The notes under the pieces were generated by a model, which worked only from the letters and a program-made list of their open reading frames with translations, made no database searches and was not told the origin of the DNA. Positions 42,939 to 54,515 of a stretch of DNA of 64,000 bases are shown piece by piece. The stretch is from assembly GCF_024323335.1 (NCBI RefSeq), contig NC_066579.1, positions 240,907,652 through 240,971,651 on the forward strand, written 5' to 3'. The position numbers and the translations under genes were made by a program. Position 1 is the first letter of the stretch. Every line of letters starts with the position of its first letter. The stretch is from Lathyrus oleraceus (Eukaryota > Streptophyta > Magnoliopsida > Fabales > Fabaceae).

Positions 42939-43150
42939 CCATTATGCAGATGAAAAGATTGCTTTTATTCTTGTTTTTAGGGTTTTTTGTGATCACCAAT
43001 TTCATGCAAAAAGCGAAAAGGGAAAACAAATGGAAAAACAAATGTTTTAACATGCTTTATGAAAATATCATTGCACAAATGTTGCCAACAATGTCATCAC
43101 TTCTCCTTTTGGCATGGGAGAAGGGTTTTTAAACAAAGTGATTATTACTC
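42939..43150 (-). other. Retained Ogre intron-like region
   Basis: The minus-strand order (T-rich stretch, TTTGCATGAAA, AAAAACCCTAAA, then CTTTTCATCTGCATAATGG) resembles the plus Ogre intron at 2341-2586. It separates the protease-ORF end from the RT-ORF start. Stops occur in all minus frames. Confidence 0.55.
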
Positions 43151-43347
43151 TGACTTATGAACAACTGTAGGAACACCCACAGCGACCCAAATGTGGCAGA
43201 TCCCGCCAGGGATGACAAATGTCAGTATCCTTTGCATCAGCAGCTTCCCCACTCTGATTGACGTGGATAAAACCTCCGCTCTTGAACAACCTTTTTTCGT
43301 TGAAGACCTCAGAAGACAAGCCAACGCCAGCCCGGGACTTGTTGTCT
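43151..43347 (-). pseudogene. C-terminal remnant of the Ogre gag-protease ORF
   Basis: Minus-strand translation contains SRAGVGLSSEVFNEK and GEAADAKDTDICHPWRDL, then a stop before the intron-like region. I infer it is the tail after the protease because of its position; it has no clear counterpart in the plus Ogre tail. The protease itself (DTGSS) is missing. Confidence 0.45.
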
Positions 43348-44976
43348 TCAAGCTCGATTAACATTGGGACCGAAGTCCTCAAAGCTCAGAATACCCGATC
43401 TCATAAGGTCTTGAACCTTAATCTTCAGCTGAAAGCAACTATCCACGTCATGACCAGGAGCACCCGAATGATACACGCAATGCTGATCAGGCTTATACCA
43501 CCACCGAGGGTTGACGGGTATAGCCGGCGGGTCTCTGGGAGTAATCAAGTTCCGCTCTATCAAAGAGGGATACAGTTCTGCATACGACATAAGAATTGGG
43601 TCAAAAATGATCTTCTTCCTCTCATTACTCGTACTGGCTTGATTACCATTGTGAGGCTGGTAAGCCTGCTATTGAGGACGATGTTGTTGATGTTGATATT
43701 GTTGAGTTGGTCTTCTTTGCTGTTGGGGTTGAGTTGCTGGAATAGTCATAGCAGCAGCCTAACGATATTGTCCTCTGTTCACACTCCTCCGACGGTGCAC
43801 AACATTGGTTTCACCCTCTCCCCTTCTGGGTGCCCCAGAGGATGGCTTCTTAGAATTTGAAGAGCTTGAAGTGCCAGGATCTTGTATCTTTCCTGCTTTG
43901 ATAAGACTCTCTGTTCTTTCTCCACAGATTACAACATCAGAAAAGCTACTGAACGGGCAACTCCCCATGCGGTCCATGAACACACCCTGCAAGGTTCCGA
44001 TGAACATATCAGTCAACTCTCTCTCCAACATCGGAGGTTGCACTCTTGCAGCTAACTCACGTCACCTCTGGGCGTACTCTTTGAAGCTTTCCCCGGTCTT
44101 CTGACACAAGCTCTGCAGCTGAGTTCGGCTTGGAGCCATATCCATGTTGTGTTTATACTGCCTCAAGAAGGCTTCACCCAAATCTCTCCAGCTTCTAATG
44201 GATTCTCTCCTCAGGTCCATATACCAGTCCAAGGACGCTCCAGACAAGCTGTCTTGGAAAAAGTATATCCACATCTTCTCGTCGTCAGTATATGCGGAGA
44301 TTTTTCTGTAGTAAGCCTGCACATGGGTGCGAGGACAAGAAGTGCCATTATATTTGTCAAAGGAAGGCGCTTTGAACTTGTAAGGAATTCTCAATCCCTC
44401 CACCAAACCCATATTTGTGACATTAAACCCTAAAGAGTTCTGACACTCCATGACACGGATTTTCTCAGCAAGGGCATCAACCTTCCTATCCCTCTCTTCA
44501 GTCCTTACAACTTCATCATCCTCACTGAGGAGAGTAAACATATCCTCTTGTTTGTCAACCAACGGAGCAGGATGGCGCACCGGAGCACGGGTTGCTCTGA
44601 CATTAGCAGTCTCTGCAATAATAGGTTGTCCATTAATTCTGATACCCCTCAACTCATCCCTCATAGCATACTTGTTGACAGGAACAGTAGCAGCAGCAAC
44701 GTTGTCATTAACAGGGACTTCCTCTTGTGAAGCACGGCTGGCAGGTGGAATCATAACTTCCTGTCTCTGGGCTAAGGCACGCAGCTCCTCTTGCCCTTGA
44801 ACGACCCCTTGCATCATATTCATGAATTGGGCCATGTTAGCCCTCATCTCTGCCAACTCAGCCTGAACTTGATCGATGTTTCTCTGTTGATTCAGTCTGG
44901 TCGCATAGCGGTGCGGACGACGATCAGAAATCCTGCCTAGGACAGGAACCAGAATGAGAAGTCTTGTCAAGAACAC
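43348..44976 (-). pseudogene. Ogre gag with three in-frame stops
   Basis: One minus-strand frame runs from 44976 to 43348. It has a coiled-coil-like start (QVQAELAEMRANMAQFMNMM), the gag capsid region at about 44420-44070 (YKFKAPSFDKYNGTSCPRTH and GASLDWYMDLRRESIRSW), a Gln-rich linker and the zinc-knuckle-like CVYHSGAPGHDVDSC at about 43490. In-frame stops lie at about 44062 (TGA where Trp is usual), 43759 and about 43670. The capsid part is the piece missing from the truncated plus Ogre; the shared region (GAPRR.EGETN, MSYAELYP, HSGAPGH) confirms the family. The assigned start is the first Met in frame and is uncertain. Confidence 0.88.
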
Positions 44977-45305
44977 CTATAATGCAAGATGATATGTACA
45001 TGATGCGTATGCTGTTTATCATGAATGATCCTGAAAAGGATATACATATGCGGGTTAACTGTCTTTTTTTTAATTATTTTTTGTTGTTGAAAATAAACAT
45101 GCTATGATGCAAATGATGACGCCATGGCAGGTTGGCTGAGTATCACACGGCACAGGCATGAACTCGGCACCGGAAACCACATATCCAAATCAACTGGAAC
45201 CCAAGGTCATCTGGAACCCAAACTTCAGAACCAAATCACCATCTGAGCAAGTACCCTCAAATTCAGCCCAGGGATCCGAAATAAACGGAACCCTCTGATC
45301 AATAC
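44977..45305 (-). other. Ogre 5' leader, piece next to gag
   Basis: Non-coding sequence between gag and the insertion point of element A; it continues at 54028-54217 beyond A. It ends at AATAC, the target duplication of A. A T-rich tract is at about 45060-45090. No ORF1 segment is recognised in it. Confidence 0.6.
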
Positions 45306-47398
45306 TGTAACACCCTTCTAAATACCCCAAATTATTATAATTAAAATAACAATATATATATTCATCAGAGTAATTATGCCCCGAAGGGTGTCACACAATC
45401 ATTTCACAACAATTATCAAAATATCCTGTCATGCTCATTTCTTTAATCAAAATAAGATTCTTTGCATAAATCGCAGCGGAATCAATTCAACATCAATGTA
45501 AAACATGTACACAATACATGTCAATCATTCAACAACAGAAATCAAATTAATTAAAACATCCCCTCCCGATGTTACATCTATCAGAGCATGACCCATAAGA
45601 AACTACTCTAGACTCCAAGCATTAGCTTCTACTCAACTCATTTCTCGTTACCTGAAAAATAGGCATAAGGGTGAGTTCCTCAATCAATATAATAAGCATT
45701 ATAGAACAATATGTAATGCCAAGTAATTAACACATTAATTCACCCTAATCAGACTACGCATTCAGCAACAGCAATATTCGTTCAAATATCATACTCAACA
45801 GTAGATTCTCAACCATATTCAACATCAATAACACAACACACAATACACATATAATACTGGAATACATCCATTCATATTATATGCCAAACATTCATTATGC
45901 AATGAGACTCTATGCATGCGGTACCGACTATTTGTGAACATATAGTTCAACCTCACCGTCCAAACCCAGGCACGGCTACCAAGCTCACTAGTCCCACTCA
46001 TTTGAGACATAGTGACTCACTCACTAATTCCTCACCATGGGAATTAGCTACCACCCCAAATGGGCCATGAAATGCACGCTAATCACCTAGCATGCAAACA
46101 TCAACAACAACGATCAAATGATATACTCACTAATTCCTCACCATGGGAATTAGCTACCACCCCAAATGGGCCACAACATGCATGCTAATCACCTAGCAAT
46201 GCAACATCAACAATAATCAAGAATAGACACATGCTCACACTCTAAGCCATAATACAGTCTATTCACAAACGTATACATTCACATCATCATGTATACCATC
46301 ACACATTATCAACATAATTAATCACAAAAGCACATCATATCATGCCACATAATCAACCACAGTATTAGCCCGCTCTACTAATACCTATACCACTCAAAAC
46401 AACGGGAAATGACCCCTACAACATCATATCTCAGCTAAGTGCATCACTCAGCCTAAACAACCAAAAACTGCACAACAACAGTTCAGGAAAATCCCAACTC
46501 TGCCCATACGCGTACTGTCCATGCCATACGCGTATTGCCCAAACCTGGCCAACTCCATACGCGTAATGCCTACTCTCTTACGCGTATTGCGCATTTCCTC
46601 GCCCAACTCATACGCGTACCACCTATCCCATACGCGTACGCTACGCGTAACAACTTCCCATTACGCGTACCAACAGAGACCAATTTACGTTCAAAATATC
46701 ATCTTTTTCTCCCATACGCGTAAGGCCTCCTCCATACGCGTATCCGCCAGCTCATACGCGTATTGCCTAGTGCCATACGCGTATGACCAGAAACCAGAAC
46801 TCTCAGATCTGCTATGGCTTTCTCTGTTACGAAACCTATCCGATCCAACCTCCCACAGTCCAAATTACACAAAATAATCGTCCATATCATCTACACGAAT
46901 CATATCCTATTCATCTTCACCAATCCTAACATTATCTCTTCTAATCCCTACGAATTCTTTTCAATTATCATCCAATTTCATTATCCAATTTCATTCATCC
47001 AATATTTCACAATTTCATCATGCATCAATCAAATCAGAGATACAACCAATGGTTATCACTACCCAGTACATATTATCATATAATACCCTTTAACCGATGA
47101 TAAACCCCCCTTACCTGAGTTAATCCGGCAGTCTCTGAGCTCCAAGCTTTCCCTTCCTTCAACCTTCGTTCTTTTGCTTTTTTGCCCTTTCTGCCTCTTT
47201 TTCCTTTTCACGTGAAATTAACCTTTTTACCAAAAAATGGGATTTTTCTAAATTCCAACTTATATATTATTCCAATAAATAATTATCCCAATAATTATTA
47301 TTCCAAAATAATAATAATAATTCAAATATTCTAATTAAATTAATAAACATATTATTAATTTAATTTAAATAAATACATATTATTATCGGGGTGTTACA
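45306..47398 (-). repeat. 3' LTR of element A
   Basis: On the minus strand it starts TGTAACACCCCGATAATAA at 47398 and ends AGAAGGGTGTTACA at 45306. It has a palindrome array (TACGCGTA, twelve copies) at 46500-46795, two hairpin-bearing repeats at 46020-46190, and conserved splice-like signals at 47114 and 45652. Confidence 0.95.
46500..46795 (-). repeat. TACGCGTA palindrome array in element A LTR (3' copy)
   Basis: Twelve copies of the 8-base palindrome TACGCGTA, mostly within CATACGCGTA, spaced 10-60 bases in otherwise ordinary sequence. The 5' LTR copy is at 53129-53424, where one unit has decayed to TATGCGTA. The homologous position in element B instead holds GTTAACCGGTTAAC. Confidence 0.93.
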
Positions 47399-47411
47399 AC
47401 TCTCCCCCACT
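47399..47411 (-). promoter_or_regulatory. Polypurine tract of element A
   Basis: In element sense AGTGGGGGAGAGT lies directly before the 3' LTR start; element B has the same sequence. Confidence 0.85.
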
Positions 47412-47597
47412 AAAAGAGTTTTCGTCCTCGAAAACATACCTCAAGCGAACAACTCCGGATAAGACTCCTTCATCTGACTCTCGAGTTCCCAAGTCACATT
47501 GCCACCTGCTGGTCCTCCCCAAGCTACCCTCACCAAGGCAATCTCTTTACCCCGTAACTGCTTCAACTCGCGATCCTCAATCCTCATAGGTGATGTT

Positions 47598-50500
47598 TCA
47601 ACAGAGGTTATCTCTCACCTGTACATCATCTACTTGGACAACATGCGACGGGTCATGAATGTATCTCCTCAACTGAGACACATGAAAAACGTCATGCAAA
47701 TTCGCAAGCGACGGTGGTAAGGCGATACGATAGGCTACCTCTCCTATCCTCTCCAAAATCTGATAGGGACCAATAAATCGAGGTGTCAACTTCTTCGACT
47801 TCAAAGCTCGACCAACACCAGTTATCGGAGTAACACGAAGAAACACATGATCTCCCTCTTGGAACTCAAGTGACTTCCTCCTCTTATCATGATAACTCTT
47901 CTGACGACTCTGAGCAATTCTCATCTTCTCCTGAATCATCTTAATCTTTTCCGTAGTCTGTTGAACAATCTCCGGTCCAACTACAGCACTCTCACCGGAC
48001 TCATACCAACATAAAGGTGTCCGACATCTCCTACCATACAAAGCTTCAAACGGTGCCATACCAATGCTCGAATGAAAACTATTGTTGTAGGTAAACTCAA
48101 TCAAAGGCAAATAACAATCCCAAGCACCTCCTTTTTTCAAAACACAAGCTCTCAAAAGATCTTCTAATGACTGAATCGTCCTCTCAGTCTGACCATCAGT
48201 CTGCGGATGATATGCAGAACTCAATCTCAGCTTAGTTCCCAAAGCCCTCTGCAAACCTTCCCAGAACTTCGATGTAAATCTAGGATCTCTGTCCGAAACA
48301 ATACTCGACGGAATACCATGCAAACTTACAACCTTCTCAATATACAACTCAGCTAATCTCTCTAACGGATAATCCATTCTGATCGGAATGAAATGAGCCG
48401 ATTTTGTCAACCTGTCAACAATCACCCAAATGGCTTCAAAATTCTTATTTGTCCTCGGCAAACCAGAAACAAAATCCATACTGATACTATCCCACTTCCA
48501 CTCTGGAATAGCCAACGGTTGCATTAGCCCAGACGGCTTCTGATGCTCAATCTTTGACTTCTGACAAGTCAAACAGGAATAAACAAAACTCGCAATTTCT
48601 TTCTTCATTCCCGGCCACCAAAATAACTTTTTCAAATCATGGTACATTTTCGTAGCTCCAGGATGAATACTCAGGCCACTACGGTGTCCTTCTTCAAGAA
48701 TACTCTTCTTAAGCTCGGCCACGTCCGGAATACACACCCGGTCGCCAAATCTCAAAACACCATTCTCATCAACTCGGAATTCACCACCCTGACCTGAGTT
48801 CACCAAAGTCAACTTATCAACCAAAAGCATATCGGATCTCTGACCTTCTCTGATCTCATCCAGAATACCACTTGTTAATCTCAACATTCCCAGTTTAACA
48901 CTATTGTGAGTAATCTCACACACCAAACTCAAATCTCTAAACTGCTCAATTAAATCCAATTCCTTAACCATTAACATAGACATATGTAATGATTTCCGGC
49001 TCAATGCATCAGCTACTACATTTGCTTTACCCGGATGGTAATTCAACCCAAAATCATAATCCTTCAGAAATTCTAACCATCTCCTCTGTCTCATATTCAG
49101 CTCTTTCTGATCAAACAAATACTTTAAACTCTTATGGTCACTGAAAACCTCAAATCTTGATCCATACAAATAATGCCTCCACAACTTCAGAACAAATACC
49201 ACAGCTGCCAACTCTAAATCGTGTGTCGGATAGTTCCTCTCATGAACCCTTAACTGTCTCGAAGCATAAGCTATAACCTGCTTATTCTGCATCAACACAC
49301 CACCCAAACCCAACAATGAAGCATCACAATAAACCTCAAATAATTCCGACGAACTCGGTAATATCAGAATAGGAGCAGTAGTTAACCTTCTCTTTAACTC
49401 TTGGAAACCTTCTTCACACTTTGAGTCCCAAACAAATGCTTGCCCCTTTCTAGTCAACATTGTCAACGGTAACGCCAACTTAGAAAATCCCTCAATAAAC
49501 TTCCTGTAATAACCAGCCAAACCAAGAAAACTTCGAATCTCAGAAACTGACTTCGGAGCTTCCCACTTAGACACCGCTTCTATCTTAGAAGGATCAACAG
49601 CAACACCACCTCTTGAAATCACATGACCAAGAAAACCAACCTCTTCTAACCAGAATTCACACTTAGATAGTTTAGCGAATAACTTCTTTTCTCGTAGAAC
49701 TCCCAAAACCACTCTCAAATGCTCAGCATGCTCTTCTTCAGATTTCGAATACACCAAAATATCATCAATAAACACCACAACAAATTGATCTAGGTACGGA
49801 TGGAAAATCCTATTCATATACTCCATAAACACTCCAGGCGCATTAGTCACACCAAAAGGCATTACAGAATACTCATAATGTCCATATCTTGTTCTGAAAG
49901 CAGTCTTCTGAATATCCTCATTTTTCACACGTATCTGATGATACCCAGATCTCAAATCTATCTTGCTGAACACACTTGCACCAACCAACTGATCCATCAA
50001 ATCATCAATTCTCGGCAAAGGATACCGATTCTTGATCGTCACTTTATTCAGTTGCCTGTAGTCCACACACAACCTCATAGTACCTTCTTTCTTCTTAACC
50101 AATAACACTGGTGCACCCCACGGTGACACACTCGGACGAATAAATTTCTTATCCAACAAATCTTCCAACTGACTCTTCAATTCAGCTAACTCAACAGCAG
50201 ACATACGATACGGAGCCATCGATATCGGTCTAGTACCAGGTACCAAATCAATCGAGAACTCAATTTCACGCTCTGGCGGTAATTCATTCACTTCTTCCGG
50301 AAACACATCAGGAAAATCACACACCACAGCTAGATCGCCAATCACCAGTTTATCTTTAGCCTCCAAAGTCGCTAACAGCATAAACAACTCTGCCCCATCT
50401 GCCACTGCCTCATTCACCTGCCTTGCTGATAGAAACAAACTCTTTCCTTCCTCAATCTCAGGGAATATCACTGTCTTATCAAAACAGTTGATAGAAACTC

Positions 50501-51809
50501 GGTTAAACACCAACCAGTTCATACCCAGAATAACATCAATCTGCACTAGTGGAAGACACACAAGGTCTATCCCAAAGTCTCTACCGAAAATACTCAAGGG
50601 ACAACTTAGACAAACTGAAGTAGTAGTTACTGAACCCTTCGCAGGAGTATCAATCACCATACTTCCAAACATCTTAGATATCTCTAACTTAAGTTTCACA
50701 GCGCAATCCAAAGATATAAAGGAATGAGTCGCACCTGTGTCAATAATAGCTACAAGAGGAAAGCCATTAATATAACACGTACCTCGGATCAAACGATCAT
50801 CTGCAGAAGTCTCAGAACCTGATAAAGCAAAAACCTTGCCTCCTGACTGATTCTCTTTCTTCGGCTTAGGACACTGTGGACTGATATGACCCAACTCTCC
50901 ACAGTTGAAACAAGTCACAGTCTTCAACCGGCAATCTGCAGCTAAATGACCACCTTTTCCACATTTGAAACACTTCTTCTCATTACTGGTACACTCATGG
51001 ATACGATGTCCAGCCTGACCACATCTGTAACACTTAACAGGAGCACTAGAATCTCCCCCACTAGTCCTCTTCGTCCCACTCTGCCTCTGAAAACCTTTGC
51101 CAGCTGCATACGGTTTTCCACGATCCATCTGATTCTTGCCTCTCCTATCAACTCTCTGCTGATAGCTCTCAGCTCTTGCCTTGGAATCCTGTTCGAAAAT
51201 CCTGCAACAGTCAACCAAATCAGAAAACACTCTAATCCTCTGATATCCAATCGCCTGCTTGATCTCGGGACGCAACCCGTTCTCAAACTTCACACACTTG
51301 GAAAATTCCCCAGCAGCCTCAGCATAGGGAGTATAATACTTAGACAACTCTGTGAACTTAGCAGCATACTCCGTAACAGACCGGTTACCCTGCTTCAATT
51401 CCAAGAACTCTATCTCTTTCTTTCCTCTGACATCTTCGGGAAAATACTTCCTCAGAAATCTCTCTCTGAATACAGCCCAAGTAATCTCAGCATCTCCAGC
51501 AGCTTCCAACTCAGTGCGGGTAGCAACCCACCAATCATCAGCTTCTTCTGACAGCATATGTGTACCGAACCTGACCTTCTGGTTATCAGCACACTCAGTT
51601 ACTCTGAAGATCCTCTCTATCTCCTTCAACCACTTCTGAGCACCATCTGGATCGTATGCTCCTTTGAACATTGGAGGATTGTTCTTCTGGAACTCACTCA
51701 ACTGACGAGCAGCTCCCATTCCCACAACATTTGGATTCCCTCCAAGTACTCTAGCTAGCATACCCAGAGCCTCAGCAATCGCAGCATCATCTCTACCTCT
51801 TCCAGCCAT
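47598..51809 (-). CDS. Gag-pol polyprotein of element A, C-terminally truncated by a 2-bp deletion
   Basis: One frame of 1403 codons starts [17 protein letters not shown] and carries, in order, the gag capsid domain, three CCHC zinc knuckles, aspartic protease ([10 protein letters not shown]), RT ([17 protein letters not shown]), gypsy RNase H ([19 protein letters not shown]), integrase with HHCC finger and DD35E core ([24 protein letters not shown]) and the GPY/F module (FIGPYQIL). Against the intact ORF of element B, two bases are missing just after 47604, so translation stops a few codons after [11 protein letters not shown]. The last ~53 residues, a chromodomain-like segment, remain in the DNA at 47420-47600 in another frame. 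All catalytic residues are present; only the targeting tail is lost. Antisense open frames over this ORF are shadows. Confidence 0.95.
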   Translation of the reverse strand: MAGRGRDDAAIAEALGMLARVLGGNPNVVGMGAARQLSEFQKNNPPMFKGAYDPDGAQKWLKEIERIFRVTECADNQKVRFGTHMLSEEADDWWVATRTELEAAGDAEITWAVFRERFLRKYFPEDVRGKKEIEFLELKQGNRSVTEYAAKFTELSKYYTPYAEAAGEFSKCVKFENGLRPEIKQAIGYQRIRVFSDLVDCCRIFEQDSKARAESYQQRVDRRGKNQMDRGKPYAAGKGFQRQSGTKRTSGGDSSAPVKCYRCGQAGHRIHECTSNEKKCFKCGKGGHLAADCRLKTVTCFNCGELGHISPQCPKPKKENQSGGKVFALSGSETSADDRLIRGTCYINGFPLVAIIDTGATHSFISLDCAVKLKLEISKMFGSMVIDTPAKGSVTTTSVCLSCPLSIFGRDFGIDLVCLPLVQIDVILGMNWLVFNRVSINCFDKTVIFPEIEEGKSLFLSARQVNEAVADGAELFMLLATLEAKDKLVIGDLAVVCDFPDVFPEEVNELPPEREIEFSIDLVPGTRPISMAPYRMSAVELAELKSQLEDLLDKKFIRPSVSPWGAPVLLVKKKEGTMRLCVDYRQLNKVTIKNRYPLPRIDDLMDQLVGASVFSKIDLRSGYHQIRVKNEDIQKTAFRTRYGHYEYSVMPFGVTNAPGVFMEYMNRIFHPYLDQFVVVFIDDILVYSKSEEEHAEHLRVVLGVLREKKLFAKLSKCEFWLEEVGFLGHVISRGGVAVDPSKIEAVSKWEAPKSVSEIRSFLGLAGYYRKFIEGFSKLALPLTMLTRKGQAFVWDSKCEEGFQELKRRLTTAPILILPSSSELFEVYCDASLLGLGGVLMQNKQVIAYASRQLRVHERNYPTHDLELAAVVFVLKLWRHYLYGSRFEVFSDHKSLKYLFDQKELNMRQRRWLEFLKDYDFGLNYHPGKANVVADALSRKSLHMSMLMVKELDLIEQFRDLSLVCEITHNSVKLGMLRLTSGILDEIREGQRSDMLLVDKLTLVNSGQGGEFRVDENGVLRFGDRVCIPDVAELKKSILEEGHRSGLSIHPGATKMYHDLKKLFWWPGMKKEIASFVYSCLTCQKSKIEHQKPSGLMQPLAIPEWKWDSISMDFVSGLPRTNKNFEAIWVIVDRLTKSAHFIPIRMDYPLERLAELYIEKVVSLHGIPSSIVSDRDPRFTSKFWEGLQRALGTKLRLSSAYHPQTDGQTERTIQSLEDLLRACVLKKGGAWDCYLPLIEFTYNNSFHSSIGMAPFEALYGRRCRTPLCWYESGESAVVGPEIVQQTTEKIKMIQEKMRIAQSRQKSYHDKRRKSLEFQEGDHVFLRVTPITGVGRALKSKKLTPRFIGPYQILERIGEVAYRIALPPSLANLHDVFHVSQLRRYIHDPSHVVQVDDVQVRDNLC

Positions 51810-51918
51810 CTCTATTCTGAAAACCCAACAAGCTAAAACAATAAGTACTGATAGGGTTACACAACACCTATCCCGTACAGGGGAAACAGAAAATTTACGA
51901 CTCGACTCGACCGACTAT

Positions 51919-51930
51919 GCTCTGATACCA
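51919..51930 (-). promoter_or_regulatory. Primer binding site (tRNA-Met) of element A
   Basis: TGGTATCAGAGC on the minus strand, four bases from the end of the 5' LTR; exact complement of the 3' end of plant initiator tRNA-Met. Confidence 0.9.
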
Positions 51931-51934
51931 CTAA

Positions 51935-54027
51935 TGTAACACCCTTCTAAATACCCCAAATTATTATAATTAAAATAACAATATATATATTCATCAGAGT
52001 AATTATGCCCCGAAGGGTGTCACACAATCATTTCACAACAATTATCAAAATATCCTGTCATGCTCATTTCTTTAATCAAAATAAGATTCTTTGCATAAAT
52101 CGCAGCGGAATCAATTCAACATCAATGTAAAACATGTACACAATACATGTCAATCATTCAACAACAGAAATCAAATTAATTAAAACATCCCCTCCCGATG
52201 TTACATCTATCAGAGCATGACCCATAAGAAACTACTCTAGACTCCAAGCATTAGCTTCTACTCAACTCATTTCTCGTTACCTGAAAAATAGGCATAAGGG
52301 TGAGTTCCTCAATCAATATAATAAGCATTATAGAACAATATGTAATGCCAAGTAATTAACACATTAATTCACCCTAATCAGACTACGCATTCAGCAACAG
52401 CAATATTCGTTCAAATATCATACTCAACAGTAGATTCTCAACCATATTCAACATCAATAACACAACACACAATACACATATAATACTGGAATACATCCAT
52501 TCATATTATATGCCAAACATTCATTATGCAATGAGACTCTATGCATGCGGTACCGACTATTTGTGAACATATAGTTCAACCTCACCGTCCAAACCCAGGC
52601 ACGGCTACCAAGCTCACTAGTCCCACTCATTTGAGACATAGTGACTCACTCACTAATTCCTCACCATGGGAATTAGCTACCACCCCAAATGGGCCATGAA
52701 ATGCACGCTAATCACCTAGCATGCAAACATCAACAACAACGATCAAATGATATACTCACTAATTCCTCACCATGGGAATTAGCTACCACCCCAAATGGGC
52801 CACAACATGCATGCTAATCACCTAGCAATGCAACATCAACAATAATCAAGAATAGACACATGCTCACACTCTAAGCCATAATACAGTCTATTCACAAACG
52901 TATACATTCACATCATCATGTATACCATCACACATTATCAACATAATTAATCACAAAAGCACATCATATCATGCCACATAATCAACCACAGTATTAGCCC
53001 GCTCTACTAATACCTATACCACTCAAAACAACGGGAAATGACCCCTACAACATCATATCTCAGCTAAGTGCATCACTCAGCCTAAACAACCAAAAACTGC
53101 ACAACAACAGTTCAGGAAAATCCCAACTCTGCCCATACGCGTACTGTCCATGCCATACGCGTATTGCCCAAACCTGGCCAACTCCATACGCGTAATGCCT
53201 ACTCTCTTATGCGTATTGCGCATTTCCTCGCCCAACTCATACGCGTACCACCTATCCCATACGCGTACGCTACGCGTAACAACTTCCCATTACGCGTACC
53301 AACAGAGACCAATTTACGTTCAAAATATCATCTTTTTCTCCCATACGCGTAAGGCCTCCTCCATACGCGTATCCGCCAGCTCATACGCGTATTGCCTAGT
53401 GCCATACGCGTATGACCAGAAACCAGAACTCTCAGATCTGCTATGGCTTTCTCTGTTACGAAACCTATCCGATCCAACCTCCCACAGTCCAAATTACACA
53501 AAATAATCGTCCATATCATCTACACGAATCATATCCTATTCATCTTCACCAATCCTAACATTATCTCTTCTAATCCCTACGAATTCTTTTCAATTATCAT
53601 CCAATTTCATTATCCAATTTCATTCATCCAATATTTCACAATTTCATCATGCATCAATCAAATCAGAGATACAACCAATGGTTATCACTACCCAGTACAT
53701 ATTATCATATAATACCCTTTAACCGATGATAAACCCCCCTTACCTGAGTTAATCCGGCAGTCTCTGAGCTCCAAGCTTTCCCTTCCTTCAACCTTCGTTC
53801 TTTTGCTTTTTTGCCCTTTCTGCCTCTTTTTCCTTTTCACGTGAAATTAACCTTTTTACCAAAAAATGAGATTTTTCTAAATTCCAACTTATATATTATT
53901 CCAATAAATAATTATCCCAATAATTATTATTCCAAAATAATAATAATAATTCAAATATTCTAATTAAATTAATAAACATATTATTAATTTAATTTAAATA
54001 AATACATATTATTATCGGGGTGTTACA
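51935..54027 (-). repeat. 5' LTR of element A
   Basis: Same length and ends as the 3' LTR. Splice-like signals are at 53743 (CTCAG|GTAAGG) and 52281 (TTTTTCAG|GTAACG) in element sense, enclosing 1463 bases. The palindrome array is at 53129-53424. Confidence 0.95.
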
Positions 54028-54217
54028 AATACCAGGGTCAAACCTCTGGCGGCCAGAAATAAAGATCCATAAATCCGGCTTAAGGTCACCAACACAACAT
54101 CACTGGCAGAAACTGTACTTGCAAGAATCAAACCCTCCCCTCACAGGTGAATTCTAACAAGGTCATCCTAAGGCGGATAATGGTTTCGATAATCGGGCAA
54201 AGATACTCAACGGGTTT
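54028..54217 (-). other. 190-bp slice of Ogre leader between elements A and B
   Basis: Begins AATAC and ends GGTTT, the target duplications of A and B. It has no coding content. It is the only host-element sequence separating the two chromoviruses. Confidence 0.85.
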
Positions 54218-54345
54218 TGTAACACCCCGATAAAAATAAGATAATTATTTAATTTAAGTTAATATTATATTTATTAATTTAATTAAATAATTGGAATTAT
54301 TGGATTATTATTATTATTATTATTGGAATAATAATTATTGGAAAA

Positions 54346-54354
54346 TATATATAA
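54346..54354 (+). promoter_or_regulatory. TATA box of element B 5' LTR
   Basis: TATATATAA about 130 bases into the LTR, upstream of the conserved splice donor at 54515/54516. Its early position gives a short U3 and an R of up to about 1.6 kb if the AATAAA at 55944 directs polyadenylation. Confidence 0.6.
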
Positions 54355-54515
54355 GTTGGAAATAAGAAAAAGAGTCCCATTTTGGTAAAGAAAGGGTTTC
54401 ACGTGAAAAGCAGAGAAGCGGCTGAAAAGAGGAAAAGGGCAAAGAGACAGAGCAAGAGGAAGAAGGTTGGAGAAGAGAAAAGCTTGAAGCTTAAAGATTC
54501 GCCGGATTAACTCAG

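Larger units (their letters stand above)
45306..54027 (-). mobile_element. Element A: Tekay-like chromovirus (Ty3/gypsy), very young
   Basis: Complete element of 8722 bp on the minus strand, with two 2093-bp LTRs, tRNA-Met primer site, polypurine tract and a perfect AATAC target duplication (45301-45305 and 54028-54032). Reading both LTRs side by side I found only two differences (near 46578/53207 and 47237/53866), about 0.1%; with an assumed 1.3e-8 rate this is tens of thousands of years. The gag-pol ORF is open for 1403 codons but loses its last part by a 2-bp deletion. Lineage is inferred from TGTAACACC ends, the ATTAGTGGTATCAGAGC junction and the terminal chromodomain-like segment. Confidence 0.95.

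Noticed and set aside
46521..46877. 118-codon open frame rich in Tyr-Ala-Tyr (also 53150-53506)
   Set aside because: The peptide comes from the TACGCGTA palindrome array inside an LTR, antisense to element A, with no domain.
50946..51551. 201-codon plus-strand frame over element A (and equivalents over B)
   Set aside because: Antisense shadow of gag; its counterpart in B is broken into smaller frames, so it is not conserved.
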